From Leptoclinus maculatus (Eukaryota; Chordata; Actinopteri; Perciformes; Stichaeidae): 64,000 nt of DNA. Below, in pieces: positions 32,477-45,300 of the stretch (positions are counted from its first letter, which is position 1; each line of letters starts with the position of its first letter). The notes under the pieces are model-generated. The model saw only the letters and a program-made list of their open reading frames with translations. It was not told where the DNA came from and did no database searches. The DNA is taken from positions 5,303,607 through 5,367,606 of the forward strand of contig JAVDOI010000019.1 of the NCBI GenBank assembly GCA_032191485.1, in the 5' to 3' direction. A program made the position numbers and the translations under genes.

Positions 32477-33936
32477 ATTCTGGCAAACAGCTTAAGTCAT
32501 GCCTCCACCTACAGCCTCTGCCGGCAACCTGCAGGTGCCGCCTCCACCTACAGGTTACTGGCAGGCAGCTTAGGTCATGCCTCCACCTAAAGCCTCTCTC
32601 TGTAACCTGCAGGTGCAGCCTCCACCTGCAGATTCTGGCAGACAGCTTAGGTCACGTCTCCACCTACAGCCTCTGCCAGCAACTTCTGCCAGCAGCCTAC
32701 AGGTGCCGCCTCCACCTGCAGATTCTGGCAAACAGCTTAAGTCATGCCTCCACCTACAGCCTCTGCCAGCAACCTGCAGGTGCCGCCTCCACCTACAGAT
32801 TCTGGCAGACAGCTTAAGTCATGCCTCCACCTACAGCCTCTGCCAGCAACCTGCAGGTGCCGCCTCCACCTACAGGTTACTGGCAGACAGCTTAGGTCAA
32901 GTCTCAACCTACAGCCTCTGCCAGCAACTTCTGCCAGCAACCTGCAGGTGCCGCCTCCACCTACAGGTTACTGGCAGGCAGCTTAGGTCATGCCTCCACC
33001 TAAAGCCTCTCTCAGTAACCTGCAGGTGCAGCCTCCACCTGCAGATTCTGGCAGACAGCTTAGGTCACGCCTCCACCTACAGCCTCTGCCAGCAACCTGC
33101 AGGTGCCGCCTCCACCTACAGGTTACTGGCAGACAGCTTAGGTCAAGTCTCCACCTACAGCCTCTGCCAGCAACTTCTGCCAGTAACCTGCAGGTGCCGC
33201 CTCCACCTGCAGATTCTGGCAGACAGCTTAGGTCACGCCTCCACCTACAGCCTCTGCCAGCAACCTGCAGGTGCCGCCTCCACCTACAGGTTACTGGCAG
33301 ACAGCTTAGGTCAAGTCTCCACCTACAGCCTCTGCCAGCAACTTCTGCCAGCAGCCTACAGGTGCCGCCTCCACCTGCAGATTCTGGCAGACAGCTTAGG
33401 TCACGCCTCCACCTACAGCCTCTGCCGGCAACCTGTAGTTGCCGCCTCCACCTGCAGGTTATTGGCAGACAGCTTAGGCCACGCCTCCACCTACAGCCTC
33501 TGCCAGCAACTTCTGCCAGCAACCTGCAGGTGCCGCCTCCACCTGCAGATTCTGGCAGACAGCTTATGTCACGCCTCCACCTACAGCCTCTGCCAGCAAC
33601 CTGCAGGTGCCGCCTCCACCTGCAGATTCTGGCAGACAGCTTAGGTCACGTCTCCACCTACAGCCTCTGCCAGCAACTTCTGCCAGCAGCCTACAGGTGC
33701 CGCCTCCACCTGCAGATTCTGGCAAACAGCTTAAGTCATGCCTCCACCTACAGCCTCTGCCAGCAACCTGCAGGTGCCGCCTCCACCTACAGGTTACTGG
33801 CAGACAGCTTAGGTCAAGTCTCCACCTACAGCCTCTGCCAGCAACTTCTGCCAGCAACCTGCAGGTGCCGCCTCCACCTACAGGTTACTGGCAGGCAGCT
33901 TAGGTCATGCCTCCACCTAAAGCCTCTCTCAGTAAC

Positions 33937-33961
33937 CTGCAGGTGGAGGCTGCACCTGCAG
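33937..33961. other. Loop-inverted satellite monomer 2
   Basis: Same change, loop at 33946-33952, 1,485 bases after the first. Confidence 0.95.
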
Positions 33962-34750
33962 ATTCTGGCAAACAGCTTAAGTCATGCCTCCACCTACAGC
34001 CTCTGCCGGCAACCTGCAGGTGCCGCCTCCACCTACAGGTTACTGGCAGGCAGCTTAGGTCATGCCTCCACCTAAAGCCTCTCTCTGTAACCTGCAGGTG
34101 CAGCCTCCACCTGCAGATTCTGGCAGACAGCTTAGGTCACGTCTCCACCTACAGCCTCTGCCAGCAACTTCTGCCAGCAGCCTACAGGTGCCGCCTCCAC
34201 CTGCAGATTCTGGCAAACAGCTTAAGTCATGCCTCCACCTACAGCCTCTGCCAGCAACCTGCAGGTGCCGCCTCCACCTACAGATTCTGGCAGACAGCTT
34301 AAGTCATGCCTCCACCTACAGCCTCTGCCAGCAACCTGCAGGTGCCGCCTCCACCTACAGGTTACTGGCAGACAGCTTAGGTCAAGTCTCCACCTACAGC
34401 CTCTGCCAGCAACTTCTGCCAGCAACCTGCAGGTGCCGCCTCCACCTACAGGTTACTGGCAGGCAGCTTAGGTCATGCCTCCACCTAAAGCCTCTCTCAG
34501 TAACCTGCAGGTGCAGCCTCCACCTGCAGATTCTGGCAGACAGCTTAGGTCACGCCTCCACCTACAGCCTCTGCCAGCAACCTGCAGGTGCCGCCTCCAC
34601 CTACAGGTTACTGGCAGACAGCTTAGGTCAAGTCTCCACCTACAGCCTCTGCCAGCAACTTCTGCCAGCAACCTGCAGGTGCCGCCTCCACCTACAGGTT
34701 ACTGGCAGGCAGCTTAGGTCATGCCTCCACCTAAAGCCTCTCTCAGTAAC

Positions 34751-34775
34751 CTGCAGGTGGAGGCTGCACCTGCAG
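34751..34775. other. Loop-inverted satellite monomer 3
   Basis: Same change, loop at 34760-34766, exactly 2,299 bases after the first. Confidence 0.95.
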
Positions 34776-36235
34776 ATTCTGGCAAACAGCTTAAGTCATG
34801 CCTCCACCTACAGCCTCTGCCGGCAACCTGCAGGTGCCGCCTCCACCTACAGGTTACTGGCAGGCAGCTTAGGTCATGCCTCCACCTAAAGCCTCTCTCT
34901 GTAACCTGCAGGTGCAGCCTCCACCTGCAGATTCTGGCAGACAGCTTAGGTCACGTCTCCACCTACAGCCTCTGCCAGCAACTTCTGCCAGCAGCCTACA
35001 GGTGCCGCCTCCACCTGCAGATTCTGGCAAACAGCTTAAGTCATGCCTCCACCTACAGCCTCTGCCAGCAACCTGCAGGTGCCGCCTCCACCTACAGATT
35101 CTGGCAGACAGCTTAAGTCATGCCTCCACCTACAGCCTCTGCCAGCAACCTGCAGGTGCCGCCTCCACCTACAGGTTACTGGCAGACAGCTTAGGTCAAG
35201 TCTCAACCTACAGCCTCTGCCAGCAACTTCTGCCAGCAACCTGCAGGTGCCGCCTCCACCTACAGGTTACTGGCAGGCAGCTTAGGTCATGCCTCCACCT
35301 AAAGCCTCTCTCAGTAACCTGCAGGTGCAGCCTCCACCTGCAGATTCTGGCAGACAGCTTAGGTCACGCCTCCACCTACAGCCTCTGCCAGCAACCTGCA
35401 GGTGCCGCCTCCACCTACAGGTTACTGGCAGACAGCTTAGGTCAAGTCTCCACCTACAGCCTCTGCCAGCAACTTCTGCCAGTAACCTGCAGGTGCCGCC
35501 TCCACCTGCAGATTCTGGCAGACAGCTTAGGTCACGCCTCCACCTACAGCCTCTGCCAGCAACCTGCAGGTGCCGCCTCCACCTACAGGTTACTGGCAGA
35601 CAGCTTAGGTCAAGTCTCCACCTACAGCCTCTGCCAGCAACTTCTGCCAGCAGCCTACAGGTGCCGCCTCCACCTGCAGATTCTGGCAGACAGCTTAGGT
35701 CACGCCTCCACCTACAGCCTCTGCCGGCAACCTGTAGTTGCCGCCTCCACCTGCAGGTTATTGGCAGACAGCTTAGGCCACGCCTCCACCTACAGCCTCT
35801 GCCAGCAACTTCTGCCAGCAACCTGCAGGTGCCGCCTCCACCTGCAGATTCTGGCAGACAGCTTATGTCACGCCTCCACCTACAGCCTCTGCCAGCAACC
35901 TGCAGGTGCCGCCTCCACCTGCAGATTCTGGCAGACAGCTTAGGTCACGTCTCCACCTACAGCCTCTGCCAGCAACTTCTGCCAGCAGCCTACAGGTGCC
36001 GCCTCCACCTGCAGATTCTGGCAAACAGCTTAAGTCATGCCTCCACCTACAGCCTCTGCCAGCAACCTGCAGGTGCCGCCTCCACCTACAGGTTACTGGC
36101 AGACAGCTTAGGTCAAGTCTCCACCTACAGCCTCTGCCAGCAACTTCTGCCAGCAACCTGCAGGTGCCGCCTCCACCTACAGGTTACTGGCAGGCAGCTT
36201 AGGTCATGCCTCCACCTAAAGCCTCTCTCAGTAAC

Positions 36236-36260
36236 CTGCAGGTGGAGGCTGCACCTGCAG
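36236..36260. other. Loop-inverted satellite monomer 4
   Basis: Same change, loop at 36245-36251, exactly 2,299 bases after the second. Confidence 0.95.
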
Positions 36261-39200
36261 ATTCTGGCAAACAGCTTAAGTCATGCCTCCACCTACAGCC
36301 TCTGCCGGCAACCTGCAGGTGCCGCCTCCACCTACAGGTTACTGGCAGGCAGCTTAGGTCATGCCTCCACCTAAAGCCTCTCTCTGTAACCTGCAGGTGC
36401 AGCCTCCACCTGCAGATTCTGGCAGACAGCTTAGGTCACGTCTCCACCTACAGCCTCTGCCAGCAACTTCTGCCAGCAGCCTACAGGTGCCGCCTCCACC
36501 TGCAGATTCTGGCAAACAGCTTAAGTCATGCCTCCACCTACAGCCTCTGCCAGCAACCTGCAGGTGCCGCCTCCACCTACAGATTCTGGCAGACAGCTTA
36601 AGTCATGCCTCCACCTACAGCCTCTGCCAGCAACCTGCAGGTGCCGCCTCCACCTACAGGTTACTGGCAGACAGCTTAGGTCAAGTCTCCACCTACAGCC
36701 TCTGCCAGCAACTTCTGCCAGCAACCTGCAGGTGCCGCCTCCACCTACAGGTTACTGGCAGGCAGCTTAGGTCATGCCTCCACCTAAAGCCTCTCTCAGT
36801 AACCTGCAGGTGCAGCCTCCACCTGCAGATTCTGGCAGACAGCTTAGGTCACGCCTCCACCTACAGCCTCTGCCAGCAACCTGCAGGTGCCGCCTCCACC
36901 TACAGGTTACTGGCAGACAGCTTAGGTCAAGTCTCCACCTACAGCCTCTGCCAGCAACTTCTGCCAGTAACCTGCAGGTGCCGCCTCCACCTGCAGATTC
37001 TGGCAGACAGCTTAGGTCACGCCTCCACCTACAGCCTCTGCCAGCAACCTGCAGGTGCCGTCTCCACCTACAGGTTACTGGCAGACAGCTTAGGTCAAGT
37101 CTCCACCTACAGCCTCTGCCAGCAACTTCTGCCAGCAGCCTACAGGTGCCGCCTCCACCTGCAGATTCTGGCAGACAGCTTATGTCACGCCTCCACCTAC
37201 AGCCTCTGCCAGCAACCTGCAGGTGCCGCCTCCACCTGCAGATTCTGGCAGACAGCTTAGGTCACGTCTCCACCTACAGCCTCTGCCAGCAACTTCTGCC
37301 AGCAGCCTACAGGTGCCGCCTCCACCTGCAGATTCTGGCAAACAGCTTAAGTCATGCCTCCACCTACAGCCTCTGCCAGCAACCTGCAGGTGCCGCCTCC
37401 ACCTACAGGTTACTGGCAGACAGCTTATGTCACGCCTCCACCTACAGCCTCTGTCAGTAACCTGCAGGTGCAGCCTCCATCTGCAGATTCTGGCAGACAG
37501 CTTAGGTCACGTCTCCACCTACAGCCTCTGCCAGCAACTTCTGCAAACAGCCTAGAGGTGCCGCCTCCACCTGCAGATTCTGGCAAACAGCTTAAGTCAT
37601 GCCTCCACCTACAGCCTCTGCCAGCAACCTGCAGGTGCCGCCTCCACCTACAGATTCTGGCAGACAGCTTAAGTCATGCCTCCACCTACAGCCTCTGCCA
37701 GCAACCTGCAGGTGCCGCCTCCACCTACAGGTTACTGGCAGACAGCTTAGGTCAAGTCTCCACCTACAGCCTCTGCCAGCAACTTCTGCCAGCAACCTGC
37801 AGGTGCCGCCTCCACCTACAGGTTACTGGCAGGCAGCTTAGGTCATGCCTCCACCTAAAGCCTCTCTCAGTAACCTGCAGGTGCAGCCTCCACCTGCAGA
37901 TTCTGGCAGACAGCTTAGGTCACGCCTCCACCTACAGCCTCTGCCAGCAACCTGCAGGTGCCGCCTCCACCTACAGGTTACTGGCAGACAGCTTAGGTCA
38001 AGTCTCCACCTACAGCCTCTGCCAGCAACTTCTGCCAGTAACCTGCAGGTGCCGCCTCCACCTGCAGATTCTGGCAGACAGCTTATGTCACGCCTCCACC
38101 TACAGCCTCTGTCAGTAACCTGCAGGTGCCGCCTCCACCTGCAGATTCTGGCAAACAGCTTAAGTCATGCCTCCACCTACAGCCTCTGCCGGCAACCTGC
38201 AGGTGCCGCCTCCACCTACAGGTTACTGGCAGGCAGCTTAGGTCATGCCTCCACCTAAAGCCTCTCTCAGTAACCTGCAGGTGCAGCCTCCACCTGCAGA
38301 TTCTGGCAGACAGCTTAGGTCACGCCTCCACCTACAGCCTCTGCCAGCAACCTGCAGGTGCCGCCTCCACCTACAGGTTACTGGCAGACAGCTTAGGTCA
38401 AGTCTCCACCTACAGCCTCTGCCAGCAACTTCTGCCAGTAACCTGCAGGTGCCGCCTCCACCTGCAGATTCTGGCAGACAGCTTATGTCACGCCTCCACC
38501 TACAGCCTCTGTCAGTAACCTGCAGGTGCCGCCTCCACCTGCAGATTCTGGCAAACAGCTTAAGTCACGCCTCCACCTACAGCCTCTGCCGGCAACCTGC
38601 AGTTGCCGCCTCCACCTGCAGGTTACTGGCAGACAGCTTAGGTCACGTCTCCACCTACAGCCTCTGCCAGCAACTTCTGCCAGCAACCTACAGGTGCCGC
38701 CTCCACCTGCAGATTCTGGCAGACAGCTTAGGTCACGTCTCCACCAACAGCCTCTGCCAGCAACTTTTGCAAACAGCCTACAGGTGCCGCCTCCACCTGC
38801 AGATTCTGGCAAACAGCTTAAGTCATGCCTCCACCTACAGCCTCTGCCAGCAACCTGCAGGTGCCGCCTCCACCTACAGATTCTGGCAGACAGCTTAAGT
38901 CATGCCTCCACCTACAGCCTCTGCCAGCAACCTGCAGGTGCCGCCTCCACCTACAGGTTACTGGCAGACAGCTTAGGTCAAGTCTCCACCTACAGCCTCT
39001 GCCAGCAACTTCTGCCAGCAACCTGCAGGTGCCGCCTCCACCTACAGGTTACTGGCAGGCAGCTTAGGTCATGCCTCCACCTAAAGCCTCTCTCAGTAAC
39101 CTGCAGGTGCAGCCTCCACCTGCAGATTCTGGCAGACAGCTTAGGTCACGCCTCCACCTACAGCCTCTGCCAGCAACCTGCAGGTGCCGCCTCCACCTAC

Positions 39201-42200
39201 AGGTTACTGGCAGACAGCTTAGGTCAAGTCTCCACCTACAGCCTCTGCCAGCAACTTCTGCCAGTAACCTGCAGGTGCCGCCTCCACCTGCAGATTCTGG
39301 CAGACAGCTTATGTCACGCCTCCACCTACAGCCTCTGTCAGTAACCTGCAGGTGCCGCCTCCACCTGCAGATTCTGGCAAACAGCTTAAGTCATGCCTCC
39401 ACCTACAGCCTCTGCCGGCAACCTGCAGGTGCCGCCTCCACCTACAGGTTACTGGCAGGCAGCTTAGGTCATGCCTCCACCTAAAGCCTCTCTCAGTAAC
39501 CTGCAGGTGCAGCCTCCACCTGCAGATTCTGGCAGACAGCTTAGGTCACGTCTCCACCTACAGCCTCTGCCAGCAACTTCTGCCAGCAGCCTACAGGTGC
39601 CGCCTCCACCTGCAGATTCTGGCAAACAGCTTAAGTCATGCCTCCACCTACAGCCTCTGCCAGCAACCTGCAGGTGCCGCCTCCACCTACAGATTCTGGC
39701 AGACAGCTTAAGTCATGCCTCCACCTACAGCCTCTGCCAGCAACCTGCAGGTGCCGCCTCCACCTACAGGTTACTGGCAGACAGCTTAGGTCAAGTCTCC
39801 ACCTACAGCCTCTGCCAGCAACTTCTGCCAGCAACCTGCAGGTGCCGCCTCCACCTACAGGTTACTGGCAGGCAGCTTAGGTCATGCCTCCACCTAAAGC
39901 CTCTCTCAGTAACCTGCAGGTGCAGCCTCCACCTGCAGATTCTGGCAGACAGCTTAGGTCACGCCTCCACCTACAGCCTCTGCCAGCAACCTGCAGGTGC
40001 CGCCTCCACCTACAGGTTACTGGCAGACAGCTTAGGTCAAGTCTCCACCTACAGCCTCTGCCAGCAACTTCTGCCAGCAGCCTACAGGTGCCGCCTCCAC
40101 CTGCAGATTCTGGCAGACAGCTTAGGTCACGCCTCCACCTACAGCCTCTGCCGGCAACCTGCAGTTGCCGCCTCCACCTGCAGGTTATTGGCAGACAGCT
40201 TAGGCCACGCCTCCACCTACAGCCTCTGCCAGCAACTTCTGCCAGCAACCTGCAGGTGCCGCCTCCACCTGCAGATTCTGGCAGACAGCTTATGTCACGC
40301 CTCCACCTACAGCCTCTGCCAGCAACCTGCAGGTGCCGCCTCCACCTGCAGATTCTGGCAGACAGCTTAGGTCACGTCTCCACCTACAGCCTCTGCCAGC
40401 AACTTCTGCCAGCAGCCTACAGGTGCCGCCTCCACCTGCAGATTCTGGCAGACAGCTTAGGTCACGCCTCCACCTACAGCCTCTGCCAGCAACCTGCAGG
40501 TGCCGCCTCCACCTACAGGTTACTGGCAGACAGCTTAGGTCAAGTCTCCACCTACAGCCTCTGCCAGCAACTTCTGCCAGTAACCTGCAGGTGCCGCCTC
40601 CACCTGCAGATTCTGGCAGACAGCTTATGTCACGCCTCCACCTACAGCCTCTGTCAGTAACCTGCAGGTGCCGCCTCCACCTGCAGATTCTGGCAAACAG
40701 CTTAAGTCATGCCTCCACCTACAGCCTCTGCCGGCAACCTGCAGGTGCCGCCTCCACCTACAGGTTACTGGCAGGCAGCTTAGGTCATGCCTCCACCTAA
40801 AGCCTCTCTCAGTAACCTGCAGGTGCAGCCTCCACCTGCAGATTCTGGCAGACAGCTTAGGTCACGCCTCCACCTACAGCCTCTGCCGGCAACCTGCAGT
40901 TGCCGCCTCCACCTGCAGGTTACTGGCAGACAGCTTAGGTCACGTCTCCACCTACAGCCTCTGCCAGCAACTTCTGCCAGCAACCTACAGGTGCCGCCTC
41001 CACCTGCAGATTCTGGCAGACAGCTTAGGTCACGTCTCCACCTACAGCCTCTGCCAGCAACTTCTGCAAACAGCCTACAGGTGCCGCCTCCACCTGCAGA
41101 TTCTGGCAAACAGCTTAAGTCATGCCTCCACCTACAGCCTCTGCCAGCAACCTGCAGGTGCCGCCTCCACCTACAGATTCTGGCAGACAGCTTAAGTCAT
41201 GCCTCCACCTACAGCCTCTGCCAGCAACCTGCAGGTGCCGCCTCCACCTACAGGTTACTGGCAGACAGCTTAGGTCAAGTCTCCACCTACAGCCTCTGCC
41301 AGCAACTTCTGCCAGCAACCTGCAGGTGCCGCCTCCACCTACAGGTTACTGGCAGGCAGCTTAGGTCATGCCTCCACCTAAAGCCTCTCTCAGTAACCTG
41401 CAGGTGCAGCCTCCACCTGCAGATTCTGGCAGACAGCTTAGGTCACGCCTCCACCTACAGCCTCTGCCAGCAACCTGCAGGTGCCGCCTCCACCTACAGG
41501 TTACTGGCAGACAGCTTAGGTCAAGTCTCCACCTACAGCCTCTGCCAGCAACTTCTGCCAGTAACCTGCAGGTGCCGCCTCCACCTGCAGATTCTGGCAG
41601 ACAGCTTATGTCACGCCTCCACCTACAGCCTCTGTCAGTAACCTGCAGGTGCGGCCTCCACCTGCAGATTCTGGCAAACAGCTTAAGTCATGCCTCCACC
41701 TACAGCCTCTGCCGGCAACCTGCAGGTGCCGCCTCCACCTACAGGTTACTGGCAGGCAGCTTAGGTCATGCCTCCACCTAAAGCCTCTCTCAGTAACCTG
41801 CAGGTGCAGCCTCCACCTGCAGATTCTGGCAGACAGCTTAGGTCACGTCTCCACCTACAGCCTCTGCCAGCAACTTCTGCCAGCAGCCTACAGGTGCCGC
41901 CTCCACCTGCAGATTCTGGCAAACAGCTTAAGTCATGCCTCCACCTACAGCCTCTGCCAGCAACCTGCAGGTGCCGCCTCCACCTACAGATTCTGGCAGA
42001 CAGCTTAAGTCATGCCTCCACCTACAGCCTCTGCCAGCAACCTGCAGGTGCCGCCTCCACCTACAGGTTACTGGCAGGCAGCTTAGGTCATGCCTCCACC
42101 TAAAGCCTCTCTCAGTAACCTGCAGGTGCAGCCTCCACCTGCAGATTCTGGCAGACAGCTTAGGTCACGCCTCCACCTACAGCCTCTGCCGGCAACCTGC

Positions 42201-42374
42201 AGTTGCCGCCTCCACCTGCAGGTTACTGGCAGACAGCTTAGGTCACGTCTCCACCTACAGCCTCTGCCAGCAACTTCTGCCAGCAACCTACAGGTGCCGC
42301 CTCCACCTGCAGATTCTGGCAGACAGCTTAGGTCACGTCTCCACCTACAGCCTCTGCCAGCAACTTCTGCAAAC

Positions 42375-45300
42375 AGCCTACAGGTGCCGCCTCCACCTGC
42401 AGATTCTGGCAAACAGCTTAAGTCATGCCTCCACCTACAGCCTCTGCCAGCAACCTGCAGGTGCCGCCTCCACCTACAGATTCTGGCAGACAGCTTAAGT
42501 CATGCCTCCACCTACAGCCTCTGCCAGCAACCTGCAGGTGCCGCCTCCACCTACAGGTTACTGGCAGACAGCTTAGGTCAAGTCTCCACCTACAGCCTCT
42601 GCCAGCAACTTCTGCCAGCAACCTGCAGGTGCCGCCTCCACCTACAGGTTACTGGCAGGCAGCTTAGGTCATGCCTCCACCTAAAGCCTCTCTCAGTAAC
42701 CTGCAGGTGCAGCCTCCACCTGCAGATTCTGGCAGACAGCTTAGGTCACGCCTCCACCTACAGCCTCTGCCAGCAACCTGCAGGTGCCGCCTCCACCTAC
42801 AGGTTACTGGCAGACAGCTTAGGTCAAGTCTCCACCTACAGCCTCTGCCAGCAACTTCTGCCAGCAGCCTACAGGTGCCGCCTCCACCTGCAGATTCTGG
42901 CAGACAGCTTAGGTCACGCCTCCACCTACAGCCTCTGCCGGCAACCTGCAGTTGCCGCCTCCACCTGCAGGTTATTGGCAGACAGCTTAGGCCACGCCTC
43001 CACCTACAGCCTCTGCCAGCAACTTCTGCCAGCAACCTGCAGGTGCCGCCTCCACCTGCAAATTCTGGCAGACAGCTTATGTCACGCCTCCACCTACAGC
43101 CTCTGCCAGCAACCTGCAGGTGCCGCCTCCACCTGCAGATTCTGGCAGACAGCTTAGGTCACGTCTCCACCTACAGCCTCTGCCAGCAACTTCTGCCAGC
43201 AGCCTACAGGTGCCGCCTCCACCTGCAGATTCTGGCAAACAGCTTAAGTCATGCCTCCACCTACAGCCTCTGCCAGCAACCTGCAGGTGCCGCCTCCACC
43301 TACAGGTTACTGGCAGACAGCTTATGTCACGCCTCCACCTACAGCCTCTGTCAGTAACCTGCAGGTGCAGCCTCCATCTGCAGATTCTGGCAGACAGCTT
43401 AGGTCACGTCTCCACCTACAGCCTCTGCCAGCAACTTCTGCAAACAGCCTACAGGTGCCGCCTCCACCTGCAGATTCTGGCAAACAGCTTAAGTCATGCC
43501 TCCACCTACAGCCTCTGCCAGCAACCTGCAGGTGCCGCCTCCACCTACAGATTCTGGCAGACAGCTTAAGTCATGCCTCCACCTACAGCCTCTGCCAGCA
43601 ACCTGCAGGTGCCGCCTCCACCTACAGGTTACTGGCAGACAGCTTAGGTCAAGTCTCCACCTACAGCCTCTGCCAGCAACTTCTGCCAGCAACCTGCAGG
43701 TGCCGCCTCCACCTACAGGTTACTGGCAGGCAGCTTAGGTCATGCCTCCACCTAAAGCCTCTCTCAGTAACCTGCAGGTGCAGCCTCCACCTGCAGATTC
43801 TGGCAGACAGCTTAGGTCACGCCTCCACCTACAGCCTCTGCCAGCAACCTGCAGGTGCCGCCTCCACCTACAGGTTACTGGCAGACAGCTTAGGTCAAGT
43901 CTCCACCTACAGCCTCTGCCAGCAACTTCTGCCAGTAACCTGCAGGTGCCGCCTCCACCTGCAGATTCTGGCAGACAGCTTATGTCACGCCTCCACCTAC
44001 AGCCTCTGTCAGTAACCTGCAGGTGCCGCCTCCACCTGCAGATTCTGGCAAACAGCTTAAGTCATGCCTCCACCTACAGCCTCTGCCGGCAACCTGCAGG
44101 TGCCGCCTCCACCTACAGGTTACTGGCAGGCAGCTTAGGTCATGCCTCCACCTAAAGCCTCTCTCAGTAACCTGCAGGTGCAGCCTCCACCTGCAGATTC
44201 TGGCAGACAGCTTAGGTCACGCCTCCACCTACAGCCTCTGCCGGCAACCTGCAGTTGCCGCCTCCACCTGCAGGTTACTGGCAGACAGCTTAGGTCACGT
44301 CTCCACCTACAGCCTCTGCCAGCAACTTCTGCCAGCAACCTACAGGTGCCGCCTCCACCTGCAGATTCTGGCAGACAGCTTAAGTCATGCCTCCACCTAC
44401 AGCCTCTGCCAGCAACCTGCAGGTGCCGCCTCCACCTACAGGTTACTGGCAGACAGCTTAGGTCAAGTCTCCACCTACAGCCTCTGCCAGCAACTTCTGC
44501 CAGCAACCTGCAGGTGCCGCCTCCACCTGCAGATTCTGGCAGACAGCTTATGTCACGCCTCCACCTACAGCCTCTGTCAGTAAACTGCAGGTGCAGCCTC
44601 CACCTGCAGGTTGCTGGCAGACAGCTTATGTCACGCCTCCACCGACAGCCTCTGCCAGCAACCTGCAGGTGCCGCCTCCACCTGCAGATTCTGGAAGACA
44701 GCTTAGGTCACGTCTCCACCTACAGCCTCTGCCAGCAACTTCTGCCAGCAACCTACAGGTGCCGCCTCCACCTGCAGATTCTGGCAGACAGCTTTAGTCA
44801 TGCCTCCACCTACAGCCTCTGCCAGCAACCTGCAGGTGCCGCCTCCACCTGCAGATTCTGGCAGACAGCTTAGGTCACGTCTCCACCTACAGCCTCTGCC
44901 AGCAACTTCTGCCAGCAGCCTACAGGTGCCGCCTCCACCTGCAGATTCTGGCAAACAGCTTAAGTCATGCCTCCACCTACAGCCTCTGCCAGCAACCTGC
45001 AGGTGCCGCCTCCACCTACAGATTCTGGCAGACAGCTTAAGTCATGCCTCCACCTACAGCCTCTGCCAGCAACCTGCAGGTGCCGCCTCCACCTACAGGT
45101 TACTGGCAGACAGCTTAGGTCAAGTCTCCACCTACAGCCTCTGCCAGCAACTTCTGCCAGCAACCTGCAGGTGCCGCCTCCACCTACAGGTTACTGGCAG
45201 GCAGCTTAGGTCATGCCTCCACCTAAAGCCTCTCTCAGTAACCTGCAGGTGCAGCCTCCACCTGCAGATTCTGGCAGACAGCTTAGGTCACGCCTCCACC

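Larger units (their letters stand above)
32240..36960. repeat. 2,299-bp higher-order repeat, 2 copies
   Basis: Monomer order from about 32240-34660 is repeated at about 34540-36960 with an offset of 2,299. Both copies share rare variants, including the loop-inverted monomers (32461 and 34760; 33946 and 36245) and tctcaacctac for tctccacctac (32903 and 35202). Confidence 0.85.
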
